Source: an uncultured Rhodanobacter sp. (GTDB taxonomy: Bacteria > Pseudomonadota > Gammaproteobacteria > Xanthomonadales > Rhodanobacteraceae). From it: DNA of 6,037 bases. The notes beneath the pieces are model-generated. The model made no database searches. It was not told the DNA's origin and was given only the letters and a program-made list of their open reading frames with translations. This document shows, piece by piece, positions 1-6,037 of the stretch (positions are counted from its first letter, which is position 1; every line of letters begins with the position of its first letter). Made by a program: the position numbers and the translations under genes. The stretch spans positions 1 through 6,037 of the forward strand of contig CALCWL010000600.1 of the NCBI GenBank assembly GCA_937906285.1. The letters run 5' to 3'.

Positions 1-1250
1 TCGATGCGGATGCCGCCGTACTGCTTGAACGCCTCGACCTTGTTCCAGTCGATGTCCTTCGCTACCGGCTTGTCGCGCAACTCGGCCAGCAGCATCTCGA
101 TGAAATACAGGCCGGGCTCGATCGTCACCACCATGCCCGGTTCCAGCGTGCGGGTCATGCGCAGGTACGGATGGCCGTCCGGGCGCTGCACGGTGTCGCC
201 GCGGTCGTTCTTGGCGAAGCCGCCCACGTCGTGCACCTGCAGGCCGATCGAATGACCCAGGCCGTGCGGGAAGAAGGCGCGGGTGACGCCGCTTTCGAGC
301 GCCGATTCGGCCTCCATGCGGATGAAACCGTGGTCCTTCAGCAACGCGGCCAGCTGCCGGTGCGCATGCAGATGCAGCTCGGCATAGGGGCGACCGCTGC
401 GCACCATCGCGGCCTGGCTTTGCTGGTTCGCGTCCATCGCGTCGATCAGCGCCTGGAACTCGCCCGCGTCGGCGGCCGCGTGAGTGCGCGTGATGTCGCT
501 GGCATAACCCGACGCGCTGGCGCCGGCGTCGATCAGCAGCGAGCGTGCGCGTGCCGGCGGTTGCCGGGTGAAATCCATGTAGTGCAGCACGGCGCCGTGC
601 TCGTTCAGCGCCACGATGCTGGAGTAGGGCAGTTCGGCGTCGATCTGGCCAGCTGCCGCCAGGTAGGCCTGATGGATGCCCAGCTCGCTGGCGCCGGCAC
701 GGAATGCCTGCTCGGCGGCGCGGTGCGCGCGCGTGCCGATGCGGCTGGCCGCGCGCATCAGTTCCAGCTCGTACGGCGTCTTGTACGCGCGGTGGTAGTG
801 CAGGTAATCCAGTACCGCGGGAGGGTTGTTGAACGTGATGCCGGCGACGGCGGCGTTCGCTTCGCCGATGCTGGCACAGCGACCTTGCGGCAATTCGGCC
901 ACGGCGTCCTCGGCCGTGCGCACCACGACGATGTCGAAGCCGTCCACCCAGTAGCCGGCTGGCGCGTCCGGCACCACGTGCCAGTAGTCGCGCGGCTGCA
1001 GGAAGATCAACTTCGGCTTGCGGCCCGGCGTGTACGCGATCCAGCTGCCGGGCGCGTTGGTCAACGGCAGCCAATGCTTGAACGGCGGGCTGACCGCGTA
1101 CGGGTAGTGGTTGTCGTCGAGAAACTTGACGCCGGGCATGCCGGCGGCAATCAGCAGATGGTCGAAGCCGCCGCGTGCGAGTGCCTGCTCGGCGTGGTGT
1201 TGCACCGAGGCCAGGTGCGCGGGATAAAGCGGGGCGAGTCGATCATGCAT
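1..1250 (-). CDS. pepQ: Xaa-Pro dipeptidase (prolidase) PepQ, 3' end cut by window
   Basis: Cytoplasmic metallopeptidase of the M24 'pita-bread' family that splits Xaa-Pro dipeptides during peptide turnover; bacterial relatives can also hydrolyse organophosphates. The translation follows E. coli PepQ throughout, from the N-terminal FLDD-HYPY-AVSPPFKHWLPLT block to the catalytic domain. The dinuclear metal ligands are visible: D241 (IDAGAS), D252 (SDITRT), H329 (FFPHGLGHSIG) and E378 (VTIEPGLYFIE). The fifth ligand, E417 of GGIRIE, is the codon interrupted by the window edge (two of three bases present). H333 is the conserved second His of the HGLGH motif. The 39-residue spacing from E378 to E417 equals that of E384-E423 in E. 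coli. About 20 C-terminal residues are missing. The start is ATG at 1250, with a GGGAG ribosome site six bases upstream and a close match to the family N-terminus. It lies 112 bp after the PilZ gene, so it may have its own promoter. Family and substrate class are secure. Confidence 0.96.
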   Translation of the reverse strand, partial: MHDRLAPLYPAHLASVQHHAEQALARGGFDHLLIAAGMPGVKFLDDNHYPYAVSPPFKHWLPLTNAPGSWIAYTPGRKPKLIFLQPRDYWHVVPDAPAGYWVDGFDIVVVRTAEDAVAELPQGRCASIGEANAAVAGITFNNPPAVLDYLHYHRAYKTPYELELMRAASRIGTRAHRAAEQAFRAGASELGIHQAYLAAAGQIDAELPYSSIVALNEHGAVLHYMDFTRQPPARARSLLIDAGASASGYASDITRTHAAADAGEFQALIDAMDANQQSQAAMVRSGRPYAELHLHAHRQLAALLKDHGFIRMEAESALESGVTRAFFPHGLGHSIGLQVHDVGGFAKNDRGDTVQRPDGHPYLRMTRTLEPGMVVTIEPGLYFIEMLLAELRDKPVAKDIDWNKVEAFKQYGGIRI

Positions 1251-1256
1251 GGAGAA

Positions 1257-1261
1257 CTCCC
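1257..1261 (-). promoter_or_regulatory. Shine-Dalgarno site of pepQ
   Basis: GGGAG on the minus strand, separated by six bases (TTCTCC) from ATG at 1250. It is the best ribosome site in the window and fixes the pepQ start. An out-of-frame ATG at 1246 would give a different, non-homologous reading. Confidence 0.7.
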
Positions 1262-1334
1262 GGCAGACGCACGGGAGAGGCCCGGCGAATCAGCAAAGAC
1301 GTATCGCCATGATGACGCTCGCGGCGCGGCAGTT

Positions 1335-1360
1335 CCAGTGCGCGGGCGCGCACCAGTGCG
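1335..1360. repeat. 8-bp direct repeat around the hairpin
   Basis: CCAGTGCG occurs at 1335-1342 and again at 1353-1360 on the plus strand, starts 18 bp apart. The copies bracket the inverted repeat at 1338-1353 and partly overlap it. In such GC-rich sequence two copies of an 8-mer could be chance; a paired operator site cannot be excluded. Confidence 0.4.
1338..1353 (-). repeat. Perfect GC-rich inverted repeat (possible hairpin) after the PilZ stop
   Basis: GTGCGC-GCCC-GCGCAC reads as a 6-bp perfect stem with a 4-base loop, starting 10 bases after the PilZ stop codon. In the transcript it would form a compact GC hairpin. No U-tract follows (the next bases are TGGAACTGCC), so it does not fit a classical intrinsic terminator. 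It could be a weak or U-less terminator, or an mRNA 3'-end stabiliser. It is flanked by two copies of the 8-mer CCAGTGCG (plus strand, 1335-1342 and 1353-1360). Confidence 0.5.
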
Positions 1361-1362
1361 AC

Positions 1363-1722
1363 TCAAGCCTGCGCCAACCAGTTTTCCAGGCGCGCGGCGT
1401 CGATGTCGGTGATCGCGATGATGCGGTAGCCGGCCCAGATCTGGCCGGAGCTGGCAGCGTGCTCGTGCCATTGCTCCTGGATGCCCACCTCGATCGGCTG
1501 CGACTGCACCAGCGCGCGGCCGGTGGCGGGCAGGTCGATGCGTACCTGGTACAGCGCCTCGCTGCGCGGTGCGTGCGAGGTAATCAGCAGCAGGCCGGTG
1601 CTGGACAGGTTGCCGAGATGGCCGATCGGCTCGCCGCGGATCACGTCGGTGACGATCGCGTTGCCGGGCGCCCGCTTGCGCGGCGCGCGACGCTGGTTGA
1701 CCGGGGCGTTGGGCGGGTTCAT
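1363..1722 (-). CDS. PilZ domain protein, predicted c-di-GMP receptor
   Basis: A 119-residue single-domain PilZ protein, likely cytoplasmic: no signal peptide or membrane segment. Both halves of the c-di-GMP binding signature are present. The basic RxxxR element is at residues 11-17 (RRAPRKR; R11 and R15 spaced correctly), and NxSxxG is at 38-43 (NLSSTG). The rest alternates hydrophobic strands (GLLLIT, YQVRIDLP, QPIEVGIQEQW, GQIWAGYRII) as expected of the PilZ barrel, and ends in a short helix (AARLENWLAQA). Its ATG overlaps the stop of the DUF1631 gene as ATGA, so translation is probably coupled; a weak GGAG lies 11 bases upstream. The N-terminal tail (MNPPNAPVNQ) is flexible-looking. Presence of both motifs sets it apart from the degenerate PilZ of type IV pilus assembly. 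The downstream effect (motility, adhesion, exopolysaccharide) cannot be read from sequence; the DUF1631 protein is the obvious candidate partner. Confidence 0.92.
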   Translation of the reverse strand: MNPPNAPVNQRRAPRKRAPGNAIVTDVIRGEPIGHLGNLSSTGLLLITSHAPRSEALYQVRIDLPATGRALVQSQPIEVGIQEQWHEHAASSGQIWAGYRIIAITDIDAARLENWLAQA

Positions 1723-4052
1723 CGGTGTCGGGGCTCCGCGGGTTTGCCGCTGCGTCCGCTGGCGGCAGCCTGGCGCAGGCTGCCGGTGAGGCCGCGCCAC
1801 GCGCGGTCGAGCAGGCTTTCCGGTTCGGCCGGTACTTCGCAGACGCGGCCGCGGGCGACTTCGTGGGCGAGCTGGGCCATGGTCATCTCCTCGCCGCGCT
1901 GGCCGCGGCGGCTGACCAGCAGGCAGCGTCCGGACATGGGCGAATACCACGCCAGCTTGCGTCGCGCGATCTGCCCGCTGGACGGGTCGACGAACTCGAA
2001 CCAGCTGCCGAACGGCAATTTGCGCAGGTGCTGTTCGATGCGCGCTTCGCGCGGGTCGACGGCTGGTGGTCGGGTCGATGTCGCCGCTTCCGTTGCGGGC
2101 CGGGGCGGCGTCGGCTTGACGATCGGGCTGGCGATCGCGGGTTCGTGGCCGGCCTGCTGCTCGCCCAGGCGCTGGTGCTGTTTCAGGCGCAGCGCGAGAT
2201 CGGTGGCGCTGGGCAGCTCGGTGGCCGGATCGGGCGTGCCGGCGCCGAGCAGGCGTTGCGCCACCTGCACCGACTCCTCCGCGTGCATGCCGATCTGCTG
2301 CAGGCCGCTTTCCACTTCCTGCTGCAGCCGCCGCGGATCGGGCACCGGCAGGCGGCCGAGCAACTGGTCGGTGATCGCCAGTTGCGCCTTGAAGGCTTCG
2401 CTGTCCTCGCCATGGCGCAGCAGGGTCAGGGCCAGCACGTCGGACCAGGCGCGATCGAGCAGCGCGCGCAGCAGGCCGCGCGGCGGCGACTGCGCAAAGC
2501 GTTCGGCCATCAGCTCGCCGGCGCGGTGGCGCGCCTGGTCCAGCCGCTCGCGACCCTGCGCCGCCTCGACGTGGCGCCGCTCGGCGGCCTGCGCCTTGCG
2601 CGTCAGCAGGGCCAGGTGGTGTTCGATGTCCGCCAGCAAGGTGGTGTAGAGACCGGCGCTGGGCGGCTCCTGGTTGGCGCGGTTGACCAGTTGCTCCAGC
2701 TTGCTGGCCAGCGGCCGGTTGGTTTCGTCGTCGCTGCCGTCGAGCCAGTCGTTGGCGGCGGCGGCGACGGTGTCCAGCAGCTTGCGCGCGGGATGGTCGC
2801 GTTGTTCGAAGAAGTCGTGGTCGGCGACCGCCACGCGCAGCACCGGCAGCTGCAGGTCGCCGAGCAGGCCGCGGGCGTTGCTGCCTTGCTGCAACTGCTG
2901 GCCCAGTTGTTCGAACAGTTCGGCGACCAGCTCCACCGTGTCGCCCTGTTCGCTGGTGAGCTGGGTGCGCGGCGCGCCGGCGGGCTTGCCCAGGTTGAGC
3001 TGGGTGAGCAGCTCTTCGCGCAGCCGCGCGGCACTGCGCAGCTCGCGGCTGGCGTGATCGGTGACCTGAGCCAGATGCTGTTGCAGCGCGCCCAGTGCCG
3101 CTTGCAGCTCTTCCTCGGTGGCGGCCGGCCCGGCCGCTTCGCCGCCGCCCGCGCCCTGGCCGGCGCGCCGCTGCGACAGCAGGTCGCGCAGCGATTCCAG
3201 CACGTGGATGGAGTCCTCCGGGGCGCCGGCGGTCGCCGGTTTGGCCGCAGCTTCTGCCGGTGCGGCGGCGGTTTCGCTGGCAGCGCCGATCTCGCTCGTG
3301 CCCTGGCGTGCGCGCTTGTTGACGTGGCGCGGCGCCGGCACGCTGCGCAGTTGCGGCAGGATGCCGTCGGACTGCCAGCGCAGGTTGATGGTGCCGTAGA
3401 GCTGGCTCAGGGCGGGGAGCACGCTCTGGTCGAAGTGTTGCAGCAACAGCAACTGGTGCTTGAGTGGCAGCTCCAGGGCCGCGCTGGCCTGGTGGAATGC
3501 CTTGGCCAGCGCATGCGGGCCCAGCGGCAGCGAGGCCCCTTCCAGCGGCGGCGCGCCGATCAGCACCGCCAGGCGATGGCCCAGTTCGTACAGCGCGCGA
3601 CCATGCCGTGCATCGCCGCGGGCGCCGAGCTGGTCCAGCGCCATCGCCATTTCCTGCACGCCGGGGTCGAGCAGTTCCAGCGTCTGCCACGGACTGGCGG
3701 TGACCGCGGTTTCCGCATCGGCGGGCCGGTGCGCGTTGCGGTCGAGCTCATCGAGCGCCTTGCCCAGTTCCTCCATGAAGGCCTGCACCAGCGCGTTCTG
3801 CCCCTGCAGCACGCGTTGGCGGCTGGCGAAACATTCGTGCTGTTCGTCGGATCGGTGCGCATGGTCGGCGAGCGCGAAGAGCTGTTTCTCGAATTCGCCG
3901 ATGCAGCGGCGCACGGGTTCGTGCAGACCTTCCACGCACAAGGTGTAGGCTGTCTCGATCAATTGCTGGGCGCGCGCAGGCCACCGCCCCTGGTTGAACT
4001 GGGCGGTGCCGCGCAATGCCGACATGCGTCGCCGGTCTTGTCCGACGTCCAT
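1719..4052 (-). CDS. DUF1631 family protein of unknown function
   Basis: A 777-residue protein recognised as the DUF1631 family by its overall architecture and C-terminal signature. Residues 1-235 are mostly helical, including a DQSVLPALSQLYG stretch at about 208-220. An Ala/Pro-rich linker spans about 252-312. A long helical region follows (about 313-630), including DHDFFEQRDHPARKLLDTVA (411-430) and LRALLDRAWSDVLALTLLRHG (528-548); 480-515 is charged and could be coiled coil. A second Pro/Thr-rich linker is at about 640-668. The end is a compact beta-rich module (about 676-740) with LPFGSWFEF, RRKLAWYSPMSGRCLLVSRRG and TMAQLAHEVARG. There is no signal peptide or membrane span. Some relatives carry the label 'thymidine phosphorylase', but I see no phosphorylase motif. 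The ATG at 4052 has an AGG six bases upstream; M10 (ATG at 4025) is a possible alternative. Its stop overlaps the PilZ start, suggesting a shared c-di-GMP-related role, which is inference. Confidence 0.88.
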   Translation of the reverse strand: MDVGQDRRRMSALRGTAQFNQGRWPARAQQLIETAYTLCVEGLHEPVRRCIGEFEKQLFALADHAHRSDEQHECFASRQRVLQGQNALVQAFMEELGKALDELDRNAHRPADAETAVTASPWQTLELLDPGVQEMAMALDQLGARGDARHGRALYELGHRLAVLIGAPPLEGASLPLGPHALAKAFHQASAALELPLKHQLLLLQHFDQSVLPALSQLYGTINLRWQSDGILPQLRSVPAPRHVNKRARQGTSEIGAASETAAAPAEAAAKPATAGAPEDSIHVLESLRDLLSQRRAGQGAGGGEAAGPAATEEELQAALGALQQHLAQVTDHASRELRSAARLREELLTQLNLGKPAGAPRTQLTSEQGDTVELVAELFEQLGQQLQQGSNARGLLGDLQLPVLRVAVADHDFFEQRDHPARKLLDTVAAAANDWLDGSDDETNRPLASKLEQLVNRANQEPPSAGLYTTLLADIEHHLALLTRKAQAAERRHVEAAQGRERLDQARHRAGELMAERFAQSPPRGLLRALLDRAWSDVLALTLLRHGEDSEAFKAQLAITDQLLGRLPVPDPRRLQQEVESGLQQIGMHAEESVQVAQRLLGAGTPDPATELPSATDLALRLKQHQRLGEQQAGHEPAIASPIVKPTPPRPATEAATSTRPPAVDPREARIEQHLRKLPFGSWFEFVDPSSGQIARRKLAWYSPMSGRCLLVSRRGQRGEEMTMAQLAHEVARGRVCEVPAEPESLLDRAWRGLTGSLRQAAASGRSGKPAEPRHR

Positions 4053-4125
4053 GCAAAACCTGTGATTTCCCCGGGTTGGCCAAGTCTATGCTGCTTGCCG
4101 GGGCTATGCCATCGCCCGGAGCGCG
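4053..4125. other. Intergenic gap between hemW and the DUF1631 gene
   Basis: This 73-bp stretch is the largest break in the upstream half of the cluster. It contains an imperfect inverted repeat at 4098-4119 (CCGGGC and GCCCCGG on the minus strand, one bulged base, about nine-base loop) with no following U-tract, so terminator function is doubtful. AT-richer stretches follow (GCATAGACTTGG; GGAAATCACAGGTTTTGC), where a promoter for the DUF1631-PilZ pair could lie, but no well-spaced -35/-10 pair is evident. Whether the pair is a separate unit or read through from hemW is undecided. Confidence 0.5.
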
Positions 4126-5292
4126 TCAGTCGAGGAAGCTGGCGATCACGTCGTTCAGGAAGCGCTGGCCCAGCGCGGTGGTCTGCAGGCGTTGCACGTC
4201 GCCGTGCAGCCAGCCGCGGTCGCGGGCGGCCGTCAGCGTCGCGGCGATCGTCTCCGGCGCCAGTCCGGTGCGTGCGGGGAAATCGGCCATCGGCACGCCG
4301 CCGATCAGGCGCAGCGCGTTGAGCATGTACTCGAACGGCAGCTCGGCGGCGGCGACCACGCCGTCGCCGCCGATTCGGCCCGCGCCGCCGCGTTCGCCCA
4401 TGTAGGCGAGCGGGCTGCGCGTTTTCCAGCGCCGATGGACCCGGCCGCTGATCGCGTCGCTGAGCTTGCCGTGGGCGCCGGCGCCAATACCGAGGTAGTC
4501 GCCGAACTGCCAGTAGTTGAGGTTGTGCGCGCAGCGCCGGCCCGGCTGCGCGTACGCCGAGATTTCGTACTGGCCGTAGCCGGCCGCGGCCAGGCGCGCC
4601 TCGCAGGCTTCCTGCATCGCCCAGGCGTGGTCGTCGTCGGGCAGCGGCGGCGGGTTGGCGGCGAACACCGTGTTCGGCTCCAGCGTGAGCTGGTAGTGCG
4701 AAATGTGCGTGGGCGCCAGCGCGATGGCGCGCTCGACGTCGGCCAGCGCGCCGTCGAGATCCTGCTTCGGCAGCGCGTACATCAGATCGAGGTTGATGTT
4801 CGCGTAGCCGGCGTCCTGCGCCGATTTCACCGCCGCCTCCGCCTCGGCGGCGGAGTGGATGCGGCCCAGCCGGCGCAGCTTGTCGTCGTCGAAGCTCTGC
4901 ACGCCGAACGAGATGCGGTTGACGCCCGCCGCGAGATAGCCGTCGAAACGGCCGTGCTCGACCGTGCCGGGGTTGGTCTCCAGGGTGATCTCGGCGTAGT
5001 CGGCCAGCGGCAGCCGTTCGCGTACGCCGTCGAGCAGGCGCGCGATCAGTTCCGGCGCGAACAGGCTGGGCGTGCCGCCGCCGAAAAAGATGCTGATGAC
5101 GGGGCGCCCTTCAAGTGCGGTGGCGAAGTCGGCGCGGTCGGCGTCGAGGTCGGCCAGCAGGTGGTCGATGTAGGCGGCGTAGGGCGGCGGCTCGCTGCGC
5201 AGACCGTGCGAGTTGAAGTCGCAGTACGGGCATTTCTTCACGCACCACGGCATGTGCACGTACAGCGACAGCGGCGGGGCGATCAGGCTCAT
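4126..5292 (-). CDS. hemW: Radical-SAM heme chaperone HemW
   Basis: A 388-residue radical SAM protein of the HemW family, thought to bind heme and deliver it to respiratory enzymes. The [4Fe-4S] motif CxxxCxxC is C17, C21, C24 within [14 protein letters not shown]. The C-D-F ending marks HemW; true oxygen-independent coproporphyrinogen oxidase HemN has a fourth Cys here (CxxxCxxCxC). Further landmarks are the SAM-binding GGGTPS (71-76), ETNPGT (105-110), [12 protein letters not shown] (123-134), NLDLMYALP (167-175) and the family hallmark [21 protein letters not shown] (256-276). The C-terminal part (EYMLNALRL at 321-329 through [15 protein letters not shown]) is the HemW helical/winged-helix region. 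Length is normal and the protein is complete. The start is ATG at 5292, overlapping the rdgB stop as ATGA, and the N-terminus [17 protein letters not shown] fits the family. Such proteins are often mislabelled coproporphyrinogen III oxidase. Heme chaperone activity is family knowledge, not seen directly. Confidence 0.96.
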   Translation of the reverse strand: MSLIAPPLSLYVHMPWCVKKCPYCDFNSHGLRSEPPPYAAYIDHLLADLDADRADFATALEGRPVISIFFGGGTPSLFAPELIARLLDGVRERLPLADYAEITLETNPGTVEHGRFDGYLAAGVNRISFGVQSFDDDKLRRLGRIHSAAEAEAAVKSAQDAGYANINLDLMYALPKQDLDGALADVERAIALAPTHISHYQLTLEPNTVFAANPPPLPDDDHAWAMQEACEARLAAAGYGQYEISAYAQPGRRCAHNLNYWQFGDYLGIGAGAHGKLSDAISGRVHRRWKTRSPLAYMGERGGAGRIGGDGVVAAAELPFEYMLNALRLIGGVPMADFPARTGLAPETIAATLTAARDRGWLHGDVQRLQTTALGQRFLNDVIASFLD

Positions 5293-5888
5293 GCGTGGCG
5301 CTCGGCCAGCCTCGCGTGCAGCTGCGCCAGCGCCTGGCCGCGGTGGCTGATGCGGTTCTTCAGCGCGGGGTCGAGTTCGGCGGCGCTGCGCGTCTGGCCG
5401 TCGGGCAGGAACAGCGGGTCGTAGCCGAAACCCTGCGCGCCGCGCGGTGCGTCGAGCACGCGGCCGTGCCAGCGGCCTTCGGCGATCAGTGGCGCGGGGT
5501 CGTCGGCGTGTCGCAGCAGCGCCAGCACGCAGATGAAGAACGCGCTGCGCCGTTCCGCCGGCACGCCATCCAGCTCGCGCAGCAGCTTCGCGTTGTTGGC
5601 GGCGCTGTCGCCGTGGTTGCCGGCGTAGCGCGCGGAGTACAGGCCGGGCGCGCCGTGCAGGTGGTCCACGCACAGGCCGGAGTCGTCGGCCAGCGCGGGC
5701 AGGCCGCTGGCGCGGGCGGCGTGGCGCGCCTTGAGCACGGCGTTCTCGACGAAGCTGAGGCCGGTTTCCTCGATATCCTCCACGCCGACGCTGGCCTGCG
5801 GTACCACCTCGAAGCCGGCGTTGGCGAGCAGGGCATGGAACTCGGCGAGCTTGCCGCGGTTGCCGCTGGCGAGGACGATGCCATGCAT
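5289..5888 (-). CDS. rdgB: dITP/XTP pyrophosphatase RdgB (HAM1 family)
   Basis: A house-cleaning nucleotide pyrophosphatase, 199 residues, that hydrolyses dITP, ITP and XTP to monophosphates and so keeps deaminated purines out of DNA and RNA. All family signatures are present: SGNRGK (8-13, triphosphate-contacting K13), [14 protein letters not shown] (41-54), [10 protein letters not shown] (67-75, with D69 at the position of the E. coli catalytic Asp), [12 protein letters not shown] (79-90), GFGYDPLF (153-160) with AEL (170-172), and [10 protein letters not shown] (177-186). Length is typical and the gene is intact. I chose ATG at 5888 because [13 protein letters not shown] matches the family N-terminus; an in-frame TTG at 5900 would add four residues inside rph. 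There is no good Shine-Dalgarno site. The rph stop lies one base upstream (TGA-C-ATG), so translation probably depends on reinitiation. It overlaps hemW by four bases. Function is assigned with high confidence. Confidence 0.97.
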   Translation of the reverse strand: MHGIVLASGNRGKLAEFHALLANAGFEVVPQASVGVEDIEETGLSFVENAVLKARHAARASGLPALADDSGLCVDHLHGAPGLYSARYAGNHGDSAANNAKLLRELDGVPAERRSAFFICVLALLRHADDPAPLIAEGRWHGRVLDAPRGAQGFGYDPLFLPDGQTRSAAELDPALKNRISHRGQALAQLHARLAERHA

Positions 5889-5889
5889 G

Positions 5890-6037
5890 TCAGCGTGCAA
5901 GTGCCGCGCGCTGCGCCGCGACCAGTTCGCCGATGCCTTTCTCGGCCAGCGCCAGCATCGTGTCCATTTCCCCGCGGCGGAACGCGTGGCCCTCGGCGGT
6001 GCCCTGCACCTCGATGAAGCCGCCGCCGTCGTTCATC
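5890..6037 (-). CDS. rph: RNase PH, C-terminal fragment (5' part outside window)
   Basis: Only the last 48 codons plus stop lie in the window; base 6037 is the third position of a further codon. RNase PH is a phosphorolytic 3'-5' exoribonuclease that trims tRNA precursor 3' ends, working as a hexameric ring in the cytoplasm. The visible segment has the conserved C-terminal signature [10 protein letters not shown] followed by [28 protein letters not shown], aligning with the E. coli ending [10 protein letters not shown]...LLALA..GI..IVA.QKAAL. The reading frame is intact to the normal stop, unlike the frameshifted rph of E. coli K-12. The internal ATG at 6036 is a normal residue of the protein, not a start. 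It is the most upstream gene of the rph-rdgB-hemW cluster seen here. Confidence 0.94.
   Translation of the reverse strand, partial: MNDGGGFIEVQGTAEGHAFRRGEMDTMLALAEKGIGELVAAQRAALAR

Larger units (their letters stand above)
1251..1362. other. Intergenic gap between the PilZ gene and pepQ
   Basis: This 112-bp stretch holds the hairpin and direct repeat listed separately at its PilZ end, and the pepQ ribosome site at its other end. I looked for sigma70-like -35/-10 pairs on the minus strand and found none that is convincing; fragments such as GATACG and TTGCTG lack a correctly spaced partner. A pepQ promoter here is plausible from the gap size but is not shown by the sequence. Confidence 0.6.

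Noticed and set aside
171..1412. 413-codon open frame on the plus strand opposite pepQ
   Set aside because: Composition is Arg/Val/Ala-rich with no recognisable domain, and it lies antisense to a gene with complete prolidase motifs.
1719..4052. Thymidine phosphorylase label sometimes attached to DUF1631 proteins
   Set aside because: No nucleoside phosphorylase signature is visible; the protein is mostly helical with linkers and a small beta-rich end.
4098..4119. Rho-independent terminator after hemW
   Set aside because: The stem is only five to six pairs with a bulge and a large loop, and no U-run follows.
1725..4322. 865-codon open frame on the plus strand, opposite the DUF1631 gene
   Set aside because: It mirrors a real GC-rich gene. 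The translation is repetitive (Gln/Arg/Ala/Gly-rich), shows no family motif, and runs past the end of DUF1631 into the opposite strand of hemW. Typical antisense shadow of high-GC DNA.
4126..5292. Oxygen-independent coproporphyrinogen III oxidase (HemN) for this radical SAM gene
   Set aside because: The cluster motif reads [10 protein letters not shown], without the fourth Cys of HemN, and the [21 protein letters not shown] block is of HemW type.
4192..5424. 410-codon open frame on the plus strand opposite hemW
   Set aside because: Antisense to an intact radical SAM gene; low-complexity translation and no motifs.
5293..5673. N-terminal extension of the hemW frame into rdgB
   Set aside because: The added residues are Arg/Ala-rich and unlike HemW proteins. 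The ATG at 5292 gives the standard HemW N-terminus and a classic ATGA junction.
5889..5900. TTG start at 5900 for rdgB
   Set aside because: It adds four residues (from inside rph) not seen in the family. ATG at 5888 places SGNRGK at the usual distance from the N-terminus.
5295..6017. 240-codon open frame on the plus strand opposite rdgB and rph
   Set aside because: Antisense to two well-supported genes; shadow composition.

Overview
The window is high-GC, fully coding DNA from a bacterium. The protein sequences and gene neighbourhood (rph-rdgB-hemW, then a DUF1631 protein and a PilZ protein, then pepQ) suggest a gammaproteobacterium of the Xanthomonadales/Lysobacterales type, for example a Rhodanobacter/Dyella-like lineage. 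That placement is inferred from gene content, GC bias and sequence resemblance, not from a search. All six genes lie on the minus strand, so transcription runs from high to low coordinates. There is no mobile element, RNA gene, CRISPR array or other sign of horizontal transfer.

Layout in transcription order. (1) 6037-5890: the last 48 codons of RNase PH (rph), cut by the window edge. (2) 5888-5289: rdgB, the dITP/XTP pyrophosphatase, starting one base after the rph stop. (3) 5292-4126: hemW, the radical-SAM heme chaperone, overlapping rdgB by ATGA. (4) A 73-bp gap with no clear promoter or terminator. (5) 4052-1719: a 777-residue DUF1631 protein of unknown function. (6) 1722-1363: a 119-residue PilZ protein with an intact c-di-GMP binding signature, overlapping the DUF1631 gene by ATGA. 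(7) A 112-bp gap with a perfect 6-bp GC hairpin just after the PilZ stop. (8) 1250-1: pepQ, the Xaa-Pro dipeptidase, cut at the window edge exactly at its last metal-ligand codon.

The first three genes form a tightly packed housekeeping cluster: 3'-end processing of tRNA, cleansing of the nucleotide pool, and heme handling. The least understood part is the translationally coupled DUF1631-PilZ pair. The DUF1631 protein ends in a short beta-rich module resembling PilZ/YcgR-type barrels but without the c-di-GMP motifs, while its coupled partner has those motifs. The pair may therefore act as one c-di-GMP-responsive unit. I see no strong evidence for a wholly new system. Very long open frames on the plus strand and in alternative minus frames are GC-driven shadows.
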